From a bacterium SCSIO 12827 (lineage in GTDB: Bacteria; Pseudomonadota; Alphaproteobacteria; Rhodospirillales; Casp-alpha2), in NCBI GenBank assembly GCA_024397995.1, contig CP073746.1, positions 186,001 through 250,000 of the forward strand: a stretch of 64,000 nt of DNA, in the 5' to 3' direction. Below the pieces are notes generated by a model. The model made no database searches. It saw only the letters and a list, made by a program, of their open reading frames with translations, and had not been told where the DNA came from. The position numbers and the translations under genes are program-made. Positions within the stretch are counted from its first letter, which is position 1. Each line of letters opens with the position of its first letter. Shown here piece by piece: positions 1-7,493 of the stretch.

Positions 1-306
1 CCGGACGGCGGCCGGGTGATCGTCACCCTGGGCCGCGCCTTCGACGTCACGGTGAAGCGCGAACAGACGGCCTTCAAGCGCCTAGACGCCCAGGGCCGCA
101 CCGTGGAGGCGGCGTTCAAGATCACGGTCGCCAACGGCCGCGCCAAACCGGCGCGGGTGCGCATCGCCGAGGTCCTGCCCGGCGACTGGACCATCGTTGA
201 AAACTCCCTGGTCCATGAGCGGTCCGGCGACCGGGCGCGCTGGTTGGTCGAAGTGCCGGGCAAGGGAGAGTTGGTTTTGACCTATAAGGTGCGGGTGCTG
301 CGCTAG
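1..306 (+). CDS. C-terminal end of a DUF4139 domain protein (partial)
   Basis: Only the last 101 residues lie in the window; the frame is open to base 1, so the gene starts upstream. The residues form a beta-rich segment with a V-T-V-K-R-E pattern early on, a G-D-W-T-I-V-E-N stretch, and a closing E-L-V-L-T-Y-K-V-R-V strand. This is the typical end of the DUF4139 family, proteins of unknown function that are often exported. The assignment is by recognition of this C-terminal pattern and the function is unknown. The stop is 10 bases from the stop of the convergent transporter gene. Confidence 0.65.
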   Translation, partial: PDGGRVIVTLGRAFDVTVKREQTAFKRLDAQGRTVEAAFKITVANGRAKPARVRIAEVLPGDWTIVENSLVHERSGDRARWLVEVPGKGELVLTYKVRVLR

Positions 307-316
307 CCCCTGTGCC

Positions 317-1573
317 TTAGCCTAGAATCCCCGCCATCGCCCCGGTCAGGCAGGTCGATAGCGTGCCCGACACCATGGTCATGGGCGCCAAGCGCACGAT
401 CTCGGCCCGCCGTTCCGGGGCCATGGCGACCAGGCCGCCGATCATGATGCCGAGAGACCCGAAATTGGCGAAGCCCGATAGGGCGTAGGCCATGATCATG
501 CGCGTGCGGTCGGACAAGACCTCCGGCCCTATTCTGGCCATTTCCAGATAGGCCAGAAATTCGTTCAACACGGTCTTGATGCCCATCAGGCTGCCGGCCT
601 GGGGGGCTTCGGCCCAGGGCACGCCCATCAGCCAGACCACCGGCGCCATGACCCAGCCGAGCAATCGTTGCAGGGTGAGCGGCGCCGCGCCGACGTCCGG
701 GATCAGGCCGAGCGCCAGGTTGACCAGGCTGACCAGGGCCACCAGCACGATGATCATGGCGGTGATGTTGATCAGCAACTGCACGCCCTCGCCGGTGCCC
801 CGGGTGATCGCCTCCATGGCGCCGTGGTCGGGTGAGGGGTCGAGGGGCGCCGTATCGGCCGCGCCCTCGGGGGCCGGCATCATCAGCCGGGCGATCACCA
901 CGGCGGCCGAGGCGTTCATCAGCGATGCCGTCAACAGATGGCCGGCCGGGTCGGGCAGCACGTCCTTCAGAATGGTGGCGTAGAGCACCAGCACCGTGCC
1001 CGCGATGGTCGCCATGCCCGCCGTCATGACCAGGAACAAATCGGCTGGGGCCAGCCGCTTGAGATAGGGGCGGATCAGCAGGGGGGCTTCGACCATGCCG
1101 ACGAACACGTTGGCCGCCGTCGCCACCCCGGCGGCACCGCTCAGCCCCAGGGTACGATTGAGCGCCCAGGCGAAACCACGCACCACGGCGGGCAGAATCC
1201 GCCAATAGAACAGCAGGGCCGAGAGCGCGCTGATGACCAGCACAAGAGGCAGGGCCTGGAACGCCAGGATGAAGCTGGCGCCCGGAAAGCTTTCCGTGAA
1301 CGGCAGGGCGCCGCCACCGACATAGCCGAACACCACCTTGGTTCCGTCAAGGGTCGCGTCATGCAGCGCCAGCACGGCCCGATTGGCGGCCAGAAACAGG
1401 GCCTTGGCGGGCGGAAAATTGAGCAGCACCAGGGCGATCGCCGCCTGCAGGGCCAGCCCGCCCAGGACGATGCGCAGCGGAAAGGCCCGTTTGAACCCCC
1501 CGTGCCACAATCCCCCGATACCCCAGGCCAAGGCGACGAAGCCGGCCAGACCGATGATGCTCTGCCAAATCAT
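317..1573 (-). CDS. Concentrative nucleoside transporter, CNT/NupC family
   Basis: Predicted inner-membrane symporter bringing nucleosides into the cell with H+ or Na+. The 418-residue product is hydrophobic throughout, with about nine to ten membrane segments. It shows the family blocks G-G-G-A-L-P-F, V-F-V-G-M-V-E-A-P-L-L-I-R-P, and near the end N-E-F-L-A-Y and A-N-F-G-S-L-G-I-M-I-G-G, which form the substrate and ion site in CNT proteins. The frame is open to an ATG at 1654, but the ATG at 1573 (M-I-W-Q-S) fits the family length better and leaves space for a def promoter. Substrate preference (pyrimidine or purine) cannot be read from sequence alone. It converges on the DUF4139 gene. Confidence 0.88.
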   Translation of the reverse strand: MIWQSIIGLAGFVALAWGIGGLWHGGFKRAFPLRIVLGGLALQAAIALVLLNFPPAKALFLAANRAVLALHDATLDGTKVVFGYVGGGALPFTESFPGASFILAFQALPLVLVISALSALLFYWRILPAVVRGFAWALNRTLGLSGAAGVATAANVFVGMVEAPLLIRPYLKRLAPADLFLVMTAGMATIAGTVLVLYATILKDVLPDPAGHLLTASLMNASAAVVIARLMMPAPEGAADTAPLDPSPDHGAMEAITRGTGEGVQLLINITAMIIVLVALVSLVNLALGLIPDVGAAPLTLQRLLGWVMAPVVWLMGVPWAEAPQAGSLMGIKTVLNEFLAYLEMARIGPEVLSDRTRMIMAYALSGFANFGSLGIMIGGLVAMAPERRAEIVRLAPMTMVSGTLSTCLTGAMAGILG

Positions 1574-1630
1574 TGCGGGGTTGAGAGTAGCCGCATCGCC
1601 GGCCAGGGCAAGCGAGAATGGCGCTAAGCC

Positions 1631-1659
1631 TTGACCATTGCCGCCCAAGGCCATATCTG
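1631..1659 (+). promoter_or_regulatory. Possible promoter for def-fmt
   Basis: TTGACC (1631-1636), a 17-base spacer, then TATCTG (1654-1659), about 45 bases ahead of the def ATG. The -35 box is good and the -10 box weak. The site lies upstream of the preferred start of the divergent transporter gene. Prediction only. Confidence 0.35.
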
Positions 1660-1701
1660 GGGGGAATTCCCCGTTCCAGAGGCTTGGGTTAAACTGCCGT
1701 C

Positions 1702-2229
1702 ATGTCCGTGCTTGAAATCATCGTTGCCCCCGATCCGCGCCTGAAGCGCCGGGCCGAATCCGTCGACAAGGTCGATGACGAGGTGCGCAAGATCATGGAC
1801 GACATGCTCGACACCATGTACGCCGCCAACGGCATCGGCCTCGCGGGGCCGCAGGTCGGGGTTCTGAAACGCATCATCGTGGTCGATGTGGCGCGCGACG
1901 GCGACGACCGTCAGCCGATGCAGATGGCCAATCCGGAAGTAATCTGGGAAAGCGAGGACGAGCGCAGCTATGAAGAAGGCTGCCTGTCCTTGCCCGAACA
2001 TTTCGCCGAGGTGGTGCGCCCAGAGGCGGTGAAGGTCCGCTATCTCGACCGCGAGAACGAAATCCGCACCATCGATGCCGATGACATCCTGGCGACCTGT
2101 ATCCAGCACGAGATCGACCATCTGGACGGGGTGCTGTTCGTCGACCATATCTCGTCCCTGAAGCGCAACATGATCATCAAGAAGCTGCAGAAGTTCAAAA
2201 AGCTGCAGGCGGAAGAGGCCACGGCCTGA
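1702..2229 (+). CDS. def: Peptide deformylase
   Basis: Metalloenzyme that removes the formyl group from the N-terminal methionine of new proteins. All three hallmark motifs are present: G-I-G-L-A-G-P-Q-V-G at residues 44-53 (Gly replaces the usual second Ala), E-G-C-L-S-L-P with the metal-binding Cys94, and Q-H-E-I-D-H with metal ligands His136 and His140 and catalytic Glu137. At 175 residues it has the usual length. It is followed 53 bases later by fmt, whose product adds the formyl group. This def-fmt pairing is common in bacteria. No clear Shine-Dalgarno is visible ahead of the ATG. Confidence 0.97.
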   Translation: MSVLEIIVAPDPRLKRRAESVDKVDDEVRKIMDDMLDTMYAANGIGLAGPQVGVLKRIIVVDVARDGDDRQPMQMANPEVIWESEDERSYEEGCLSLPEHFAEVVRPEAVKVRYLDRENEIRTIDADDILATCIQHEIDHLDGVLFVDHISSLKRNMIIKKLQKFKKLQAEEATA

Positions 2230-2282
2230 GCGTTTCCGCCCCGGCGCTTTACCGCGCCCGTGATGCCCTCTAAAACCCTTCC

Positions 2283-3209
2283 ATGACCGCCCTCGATCTC
2301 ATCTTCATGGGTTCGCCCGATTTTTCGATCCCGGCGCTTCAGGCGCTGCTGGATGCGGGCCATCGTGTGAAATGCGTCTATGCCCAGCCGCCGCGTCCGG
2401 CCAACCGGGGCCACAAGGAAACGCCGTGTCCGGTCCATGCCTTCGCGCTGGAAAGGGGCCTTGCCGTGCGCACGCCGAAAAGCCTGAAGGATCCGGCGGA
2501 ACAGGCGGCCTTCGCGGAGCTGAAGGCCGATGCGGCGGTGGTCGTCGCCTACGGCCTGATCCTGCCCCAGGCAGTGCTTGATGCCCCCCGCCTGGGTTGC
2601 CTCAACATTCATGCCTCGCTGCTGCCGCGCTGGCGCGGGGCCGCCCCCATTCAGCGGGCGATCCAGGCGGGCGATGCGGAGACTGGGGTGACCATCATGC
2701 AGATGGACGCGGGCCTTGATACCGGGGCCATGCTGCTGACCGGCAAACTGCCGATCACCGATGCGACCACGGCAGGGGTGCTGCACGACGACCTCTCGGT
2801 GCTGGGAGCAAAGCTGATCGTGAGGGCGCTAGAGGGATTGCAGGCCGGAACGCTTCAGGCGACGCCGCAGCCCGAAGCGGGCGTGACCTATGCCGCCAAG
2901 CTGGACAAGGCGGAAGGACGTTTGGACTGGACCAAACCGGCGGCTGAGTTGGCCCGTACCGTGCGCGCCTTCACCCCCTGGCCGGGCACCTGGTTCGAGG
3001 TCGGCAAGGAGCGCATCAAGGTGCTGGCGGCGGAAGCGGTCGATGGCGATGACGCCGCCCAACCCGGCACGGTGCTGGACGACCACGCGACAATTCAATG
3101 CGGCGACGGCGCTCTCCGTCCGACGCGCCTGCAGCGCCCTAGCAAGGGCGCGATGGACGCCGGCGACTTCCTGCGCGGCTTCGATCTTTCCAAGGGTACG
3201 CAGGTCTAG
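2283..3209 (+). CDS. fmt: Methionyl-tRNA formyltransferase
   Basis: Transfers a formyl group from 10-formyl-tetrahydrofolate to initiator Met-tRNA. The 308-residue product has the N-terminal formyltransferase fold (start L-I-F-M-G-S-P-D-F), the catalytic block [12 protein letters not shown] around residues 108-119, the conserved M-D-A-G-L-D-T-G stretch and the C-terminal tRNA-binding domain beginning near residue 205 (K-A-E-G-R-L-D-W). It is downstream of def on the same strand. Its stop codon TAG overlaps that of the convergent oxidoreductase gene in a shared CTAG. Confidence 0.97.
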   Translation: MTALDLIFMGSPDFSIPALQALLDAGHRVKCVYAQPPRPANRGHKETPCPVHAFALERGLAVRTPKSLKDPAEQAAFAELKADAAVVVAYGLILPQAVLDAPRLGCLNIHASLLPRWRGAAPIQRAIQAGDAETGVTIMQMDAGLDTGAMLLTGKLPITDATTAGVLHDDLSVLGAKLIVRALEGLQAGTLQATPQPEAGVTYAAKLDKAEGRLDWTKPAAELARTVRAFTPWPGTWFEVGKERIKVLAAEAVDGDDAAQPGTVLDDHATIQCGDGALRPTRLQRPSKGAMDAGDFLRGFDLSKGTQV

Positions 3210-3841
3210 GCCCGCTTTGTCGCCCCGGCGGCCTGGGCCAATTGCTCCAGGCCCTCGTAGGGCTGGGCGCCGACCAGGCCGTGCAATTGGCCGTCGGGGG
3301 CGGCGACGACGAAGGTCGGCACGCCGGTGACGCCGTATTGATGGGACTTGGCCCAATCGGCATCGACGGTGTCCTTGAAGGTCCGCTCCTCGATCACCTT
3401 GCGGGCTTCCTCGACATTCAGGCCGGCGGCCTTGACGATATCCAGGATCACCTCGACGTCGCCGATGTTGCGCTGGTCAACGAAATAGGCCTCGAAGAAT
3501 TTGTCGTGGATGGCCGCGCCGTCGGGCTGGGTTTCGGCCCATTTACCGACTTCCTGCGCCAGGCGTGAATTGTAGGTATGGCTGCGGTCCTTGAAGGGCA
3601 GGCCCTCGGCCTGCATCAGGCCCTGCATGCGGGCGTTCTTCTGGGCGATCTCTTCCGGTCCGGTGCCGAACATGTCGGCCAGGGTGCGGCCCTCGGCCGG
3701 GGTCTCCGGATGCAGGGGGAAATGCACCAGCTTGATGGTGACGTCGTAATTTTCCTTCAGCTGCTTCACCCGATTGTCGCCCAGGTAGCACCAGGGACAG
3801 ACGTAATCGGAAAACACTTCCAGGGTGATCGGATCGGCCAT
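3206..3841 (-). CDS. DsbA family oxidoreductase, FrnE-like
   Basis: Thioredoxin-fold protein of 211 residues. Residues 4-15 ([12 protein letters not shown]) lead into a C-P-W-C active site at Cys15 and Cys18. The long helical insertion and the cis-proline loop T-G-V-P-T-F near residue 172 match the FrnE/2-hydroxychromene-2-carboxylate isomerase-like branch of the DsbA family. There is no signal peptide, so it is predicted cytoplasmic, unlike classical DsbA. The likely role is thiol-disulphide exchange or a stress response. The substrate is unknown. It converges on fmt with overlapping stops. Confidence 0.88.
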   Translation of the reverse strand: MADPITLEVFSDYVCPWCYLGDNRVKQLKENYDVTIKLVHFPLHPETPAEGRTLADMFGTGPEEIAQKNARMQGLMQAEGLPFKDRSHTYNSRLAQEVGKWAETQPDGAAIHDKFFEAYFVDQRNIGDVEVILDIVKAAGLNVEEARKVIEERTFKDTVDADWAKSHQYGVTGVPTFVVAAPDGQLHGLVGAQPYEGLEQLAQAAGATKRA

Positions 3842-3905
3842 CGGGGGTATTCCTTGTCCTGCGGATGTGACCTCAATCTAAGGCCCCCATGCCGGATTTC
3901 AAACC

Positions 3906-4199
3906 ATGAACGGTTCACATGGCTGTTATGTCTACGTGCTGTGCAGCAGAGAAGGGGCCAGTGCCCGCACCTATGTCGGTTGGTCGACGGATGTCGGGGC
4001 GCGGTTGGCGGCGCATAATTCGGGCAAGGGGGCGAAGTCCACACGGGGCCGTACTTGGCGGATCCTGTATGTGGAACGATACCGCACACGGGGCGAGGCC
4101 ATGTCGCGGGAATGGCATCTGAAACGCGACCGGAAGTTCCGCCGCGCCTTGCTGGACGGCGCGACCCCCGGTATGACCGGGATCGCGGAGCCGGATTAA
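3906..4199 (+). CDS. GIY-YIG domain protein (UvrC-like/YhbQ-type)
   Basis: Small protein of 97 residues. The GIY half of the nuclease motif is C-Y-V-Y-V-L at residues 7-12 and the YIG half is T-Y-V-G-W-S near residues 22-27. An arginine helix (A-R-L-A-A-H-N) and E-A-M-S-R-E-W with the conserved Glu follow. Stand-alone GIY-YIG proteins of this size are common and suspected to act on DNA, but few have a demonstrated role. Its TAA stop overlaps the stop of the convergent small gene in a TTAA tetranucleotide. Confidence 0.85.
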   Translation: MNGSHGCYVYVLCSREGASARTYVGWSTDVGARLAAHNSGKGAKSTRGRTWRILYVERYRTRGEAMSREWHLKRDRKFRRALLDGATPGMTGIAEPD

Positions 4200-4387
4200 A
4201 CCAGTCGGATGTCGGCGCGGTCGCCGTAGCTGCCTTCGATCAGGGAGGTGGCATGGCGCACCATGTCGGCTCCTTCGCGGCGGCGGATGACGAAGGCGTT
4301 GCGGCCCGACATCGAGGCCGGGTCCGGGGCATGGCTGACGAAGTTGTGCAGGCCATAGGTGATGAGAAAGTTTTGTTCGGTGGTCAT
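4196..4387 (-). CDS. Small conserved-looking protein of unknown function
   Basis: A 63-residue ORF beginning M-T-T-E-Q-N-F-L-I-T-Y and ending D-R-A-D-I-R-L-V. The frame extends upstream, but this ATG at 4387 is preceded by a good ribosome-binding site (AGGAA about 6 bases away). I see no membrane segment, signal peptide or recognised motif. The composition is mixed, with an R-R-R-E patch in the middle. It lies downstream of the cspA unit on the same strand, separated by about 130 bases, and could be a late part of that transcript. Not recognised. Confidence 0.6.
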   Translation of the reverse strand: MTTEQNFLITYGLHNFVSHAPDPASMSGRNAFVIRRREGADMVRHATSLIEGSYGDRADIRLV

Positions 4388-4520
4388 GAAAATTCCTAGT
4401 GGGGGATTGGCCGGGCGCGCTGCGCAGGGCGAAGGCCCCGGCGCGAACCGGCAGTGATTGGTGTTTGTGTGGGGGTGGTCCCGTTGGGCGGCGCCGTGGG
4501 GCAGCCGCACCGGGGCGAAG

Positions 4521-4691
4521 TTATTCGGAAGATGCAGTCCCGAGCGGCGCGGAATCGGCGGCCGGCTGGTCGGCGTCAGTAGACGTGCCTGCCTTTGCGG
4601 CTTCTTTCGCGGCGGCGCGTTCGGCCTTCTTGGCGGCCTTCTGGCGTTCACGTTCTTTGCGTTCGAAATCGTAATTTGGCTTGCGGGCCAT
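4521..4691 (-). CDS. Small Lys/Glu/Ala-rich protein downstream of cspA
   Basis: A 56-residue ORF. It starts M-A-R-K-P-N-Y-D-F-E-R and then becomes a highly charged, presumably helical K/E/R/A-rich stretch up to about residue 34, followed by a polar Ser/Thr/Asp/Pro tail. The ATG at 4691 follows a strong ribosome-binding site (AGAGGT, about 4 bases upstream). The M-A-R-K-P-N-Y-D-F-E-R start resembles small unannotated proteins I associate with alphaproteobacteria, but the function is unknown. It lies 115 bases after cspA, separated by a hairpin-forming region, so it may be co-transcribed with the cold-shock gene. Confidence 0.7.
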   Translation of the reverse strand: MARKPNYDFERKERERQKAAKKAERAAAKEAAKAGTSTDADQPAADSAPLGTASSE

Positions 4692-4715
4692 CTTTACCTC
4701 TTCGGATGGGAACGG

Positions 4716-4807
4716 ATCAGAATGCCCTTGCGGGCCGCCGACGAAACCAGGGCCGGGAAAGGGTCGGCCGAAGCGGACCCCTTCCCGTAACCCGGCGTCG
4801 TTCTGAT
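4716..4807 (-). other. Structured RNA region between cspA and the small gene
   Basis: Read on the minus strand, bases 4787-4776 pair with 4765-4754 over 12 positions (CGGGAAGGGGTC with GACCCTTTCCCG). One of these pairs is a G:U wobble that would be an A/C mismatch in plus-strand RNA. An outer 7-base arm pair (ATCAGAA at 4807-4801 with TTCTGAT at 4722-4716) could close it, and its 5' end overlaps the cspA stop codon. There is no T-run directly after the stem, so it is not a classical intrinsic terminator. It may be an mRNA stabiliser or processing site. Confidence 0.5.
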
Positions 4808-5016
4808 TAGTCGGCGATCGACAGATTCTCAGCGGCAGTCTTGCCGTTCTGGCCGGCGGTCAGGTCGTAGGTGACCTTCTGGCCTTCCTTGAGGGTGCTC
4901 AGGCCGGCGCGCTCGACGGCGGAAATGTGCACGAAGGCGTCCTTGGAACCGTCTTCCGGTTCGATGAAGCCATAGCCTTTGTCGACGTTGAAAAACTTAA
5001 CGGTACCTGTGGTCAT
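4807..5016 (-). CDS. cspA: Cold shock protein, CspA family
   Basis: A single cold-shock domain of 69 residues that binds single-stranded RNA or DNA. RNP1 is K-G-Y-G-F-I (13-18) and RNP2 is F-V-H-I-S (28-32). The full five-strand barrel length is present. The start has a ribosome-binding site (GAGGAC) and is preceded by an untranslated leader of about 145 bases if the promoter at 5168-5196 is right, as in cold-inducible csp genes. Whether this copy is cold-induced or constitutive cannot be decided here. The symbol denotes family, not a strict orthologue. Confidence 0.95.
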   Translation of the reverse strand: MTTGTVKFFNVDKGYGFIEPEDGSKDAFVHISAVERAGLSTLKEGQKVTYDLTAGQNGKTAAENLSIAD

Positions 5017-5167
5017 TTTTAATGTCCTCTAACAGGAGTATGGGTGCCGTACGACGCCTCATGCGCCGAACAGCTTGGATAACGCTCGCATTGTCAGGGG
5101 ATCACGAAGATGACCGGCGGACCGATCTTTCAAATCACGAAAACAAAATGCAACTCGCTGGGTCGGA

Positions 5168-5196
5168 ACCATAAGGGCATGGGTGCGCGAAGTCAA
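5168..5196 (-). promoter_or_regulatory. Predicted cspA promoter
   Basis: On the minus strand: TTGACT (5196-5191), a 17-base spacer, TATGGT (5173-5168). Transcription would begin near 5161, giving a leader of about 145 bases before the cspA ATG at 5016. The rest of the 303-base gene-free stretch 5017-5319 holds an AT-rich block (about 5198-5280) upstream of the promoter, which could act as an UP-like element, and then the terminator of the neighbouring operon. Confidence 0.5.
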
Positions 5197-5281
5197 ACAG
5201 TTAAAATATTCCACCCGTTTGTTTGGGCAAATTATTCAGGAATTTAAGATGGATGGTTCTGAAATAATAAATAAAGACATG

Positions 5282-5331
5282 AAAAATAACTGATGTTCGG
5301 AAATATAATTCGGACTTTTTCAGTTATTTTT
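5282..5331 (-). terminator. Inverted repeat at the end of the flavin monooxygenase gene
   Basis: Perfect 12-base arms, AAAAATAACTGA (5282-5293) and TCAGTTATTTTT (5320-5331), with a 26-base loop. The stop codon of the minus-strand monooxygenase gene is inside the arm, and on that strand the far arm ends in a T-run. Likely the intrinsic terminator of the 11.1-5.3 kb cluster. The loop is longer than usual. Confidence 0.5.
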
Positions 5332-6342
5332 TACCGTGTTCCCCCGCGCCGCCTCGGCCAGCAACTCATAGGAGCGCCGCCGGTCGGCCTGGTGATAGGT
5401 CCAGGTCAAGACCACGACCTCGTCGATGCCGTAGGCCTGGGCCCGCCCGGATAATTCGGCCAGGACCTGATCGCCGGTGCCGATGATGGAGCGTTCCCGG
5501 TAGTTCGCGAGCCAGGCTTTCTCCGGTTCGGAATAGTCATATCCGGCCAGCGCCTCGGGCGATTCCATGGGGCCGCGCCGGCCGGTTTCGCGCATCAGCC
5601 GGGCATGGGCGCGCGACGTGAACAGGCGTTCGGCCTCGGCCTCCGTCTCCGCCGCAAGTGCCCAGATACAGACGCTGGCCTGAGGTTCGGGATGGCGTTC
5701 CGACGGCTGATAGCGTTCGCGGTAGATGTCGAACGCGCGTTCGACCCCATGGCCGTCGGTGATGAAATGCGCAAAGCAATAGGGAATGCCGAAATGCGCC
5801 GCCACCTGGGCGCCGAAGTCGGAGGTGCCGAGCATCCAGACTTCCGGTGATCCGGGAAACATGGGATGGGCTTCGACGCCGCGGAAGGGATGACCGTCGA
5901 TCAATTCCTGTCCGGACACCCAGGCCATCAGGTCGCGCACGTTGGCGGGAAAATGTTCAGCGTCCTCGCCCGCGTTGAGGTTGAGCGCCAGTGCCGTCTT
6001 GCCGTCTGACCCGGGGGCCCGGCCCAGGCCCAGATCGATGCGCCCGGGGGCGATGGCCTCCAGAACGCGGAATTGCTCGGCGACCTTTAGCGGCGCGTAA
6101 TGGGGCAGCATGACCCCGGCCGATCCGATGCGGATGCGGTCCGTCGATTGCGCGACGGCGGCCATGATGATTTCCGGCGCCGTGCCGACGATGGACGGAT
6201 GGTCGTGATGTTCCGACACCCAGAACCGGGCATAGCCCAGGTCTTCGCAATGCTTGGCGAGGGCGATGGTGTCGCGGATCGCCTGATCGGGGGCTTGGCC
6301 CTGGGCGGCGGTGGATTGGTCGAGAACGGAAAGCTTGAGCAT
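5320..6342 (-). CDS. LLM class flavin-dependent oxidoreductase (luciferase-like monooxygenase)
   Basis: A TIM-barrel FMNH2-dependent oxidoreductase of 340 residues. The start L-K-L-S-V-L-D-Q-S is followed by the block Y-A-R-F-W-V-S-E-H-H (about 37-46), R-I-R-I-G-S-A-G-V-M-L-P-H-Y (71-84) and a C-terminal D-E-V-V-V-L-T-W-T-Y. This matches the MsnO8/YhbW-type branch of the bacterial luciferase superfamily. The substrate is unknown; members oxidise aldehydes, sulphonates and other small molecules. It is the last gene of a minus-strand cluster, 38 bases after the DUF2474 mini-gene, and ends in an inverted repeat. Confidence 0.88.
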   Translation of the reverse strand: MLKLSVLDQSTAAQGQAPDQAIRDTIALAKHCEDLGYARFWVSEHHDHPSIVGTAPEIIMAAVAQSTDRIRIGSAGVMLPHYAPLKVAEQFRVLEAIAPGRIDLGLGRAPGSDGKTALALNLNAGEDAEHFPANVRDLMAWVSGQELIDGHPFRGVEAHPMFPGSPEVWMLGTSDFGAQVAAHFGIPYCFAHFITDGHGVERAFDIYRERYQPSERHPEPQASVCIWALAAETEAEAERLFTSRAHARLMRETGRRGPMESPEALAGYDYSEPEKAWLANYRERSIIGTGDQVLAELSGRAQAYGIDEVVVLTWTYHQADRRRSYELLAEAARGNTVKNN

Positions 6343-6380
6343 AAAGAGGCCTTAAGAGGATCGGTGGGCGGGGCAGCCCG

Positions 6381-6488
6381 TCAGGGCAGCAGAACCAGCT
6401 TAATGACGTAGGCGATCATCCCCACGGTTGCAACGCCGGCGAGCCAAAGGGCAGCGAACCACAAAAGACGCCGGACGGTCGGTTTCAG
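6381..6488 (-). CDS. DUF2474-type (CydX-like) small subunit of the bd oxidase
   Basis: A 35-residue single-span membrane protein. A basic start (K-P-T-V-R-R) is followed by a hydrophobic helix from about residue 8 to 34 containing L-L-W-F-A-A-L-W-L-A-G. This size, position after subunit II, and L-W-x(3)-L-W-x-A-G pattern fit DUF2474, small proteins that accompany CIO-type cytochrome bd. No ATG, GTG or TTG exists in a plausible place. A CTG at 6488 lies 7 bases after a perfect GGAGG and overlaps the cioB stop as CTGA, so I annotate a CTG start. A TTG eight codons later is possible but has no ribosome-binding site. Confidence 0.75.
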   Translation of the reverse strand: MKPTVRRLLWFAALWLAGVATVGMIAYVIKLVLLP

Positions 6489-7489
6489 TGATATCCCTCC
6501 GACGGGTCGACCTTGCCGCGGAACACCCAATAGGCATAGGCCGTATAGCCCAGGATCACGGGCAGCAGCACAGCCGCCCCCACCAGCAGGAAGCCAAGGC
6601 TTTCATCGGGCGCCGCCGCGTCCCAGATGGTGATGCCGGGCGGCACCATGTAGGGATAGAAACTGATGCCGATGCCGATATAACACAGCACGAACAGGCC
6701 GAGAGCGGCCAGGAACGGCTGGGCGTCCTTGCCGTCGGAAAGGCCGCGGAAAATCTGCCAGACGCAGACCACGACAAGCGAGGGCACGATCAGGCTGAAC
6801 GCCGCCGTGGGGCCGGTGAACCAGCGTTCGAGATAGACCGGGTTGAGATAGGGCGTCGCCAGGCTGACGCCGCCGATCAGCAGCAGGGTGACGATGGTGG
6901 CCCGTTCGGCGATGTCGCGGGCGTTGGCGCGCAGGTCGCCTTCGGTCTTCATGACCAACCAGGTCGCGCCGAGCAGCATATAGCCCGCCACCAGGGCCAG
7001 CCCGGTGACGACGCTGAACGGCGTCAGCCAGTCCCACCAGCCGCCGGCATAGGCGCGGTCGACGACGTGGATGCCCTGGATCAGCGCGCCCAGGGTCACC
7101 CCCTGGGCGAAGGTCGCGAGCAGCGAGCCGCCGGTGAAGCCCCAATCCCACAGGAACTTGCCGCGGGTCGTGCGCCATCGGAATTCAAAGGATACGCCGC
7201 GGAAAATCAGGCCGATCAGCATGGCGGTCAGGGGCGCATACAGGGCCGGCAGGATCGTCGCATAGGCCAGCGGGAACACGGCGAACAACCCGCCCCCGCC
7301 CAGCACCAGCCAGGTTTCGTTGCCGTCCCACACCGGGGCCACCGAATTCATCGCCGTATCACGGTCCTGTTCCGTGCGCAGGAAGGGGAACAGGATGCCG
7401 ACGCCCAGATCGAAGCCGTCGAGCACGACATAGGCCAGGATCGCGAAGGCGATCAGCCCGGCCCAGATGAAGGCAAGGTCGAGTTCCAT
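6485..7489 (-). CDS. cioB: Cytochrome bd-type ubiquinol oxidase subunit II (CioB/CydB)
   Basis: Subunit II of 334 residues, an integral membrane protein of about eight to nine helices that packs against subunit I in the terminal quinol oxidase. Characteristic are the start A-F-I-W-A-G-L-I-A-F-A-I-L-A-Y, V-L-D-G-F-D-L-G-V-G-I-L-F-P-F (23-37), the block N-S-V-A-P-V-W-D-G-N-E-T-W-L-V (48-62) and G-F-T-G-G-S-L-L-A-T-F near residue 116. It follows cioA by 4 bases and its stop overlaps the start of the DUF2474 gene. The CIO naming depends on the short Q-loop of the partner subunit. Confidence 0.94.
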   Translation of the reverse strand: MELDLAFIWAGLIAFAILAYVVLDGFDLGVGILFPFLRTEQDRDTAMNSVAPVWDGNETWLVLGGGGLFAVFPLAYATILPALYAPLTAMLIGLIFRGVSFEFRWRTTRGKFLWDWGFTGGSLLATFAQGVTLGALIQGIHVVDRAYAGGWWDWLTPFSVVTGLALVAGYMLLGATWLVMKTEGDLRANARDIAERATIVTLLLIGGVSLATPYLNPVYLERWFTGPTAAFSLIVPSLVVVCVWQIFRGLSDGKDAQPFLAALGLFVLCYIGIGISFYPYMVPPGITIWDAAAPDESLGFLLVGAAVLLPVILGYTAYAYWVFRGKVDPSEGYH

Positions 7490-7493
7490 GGCC

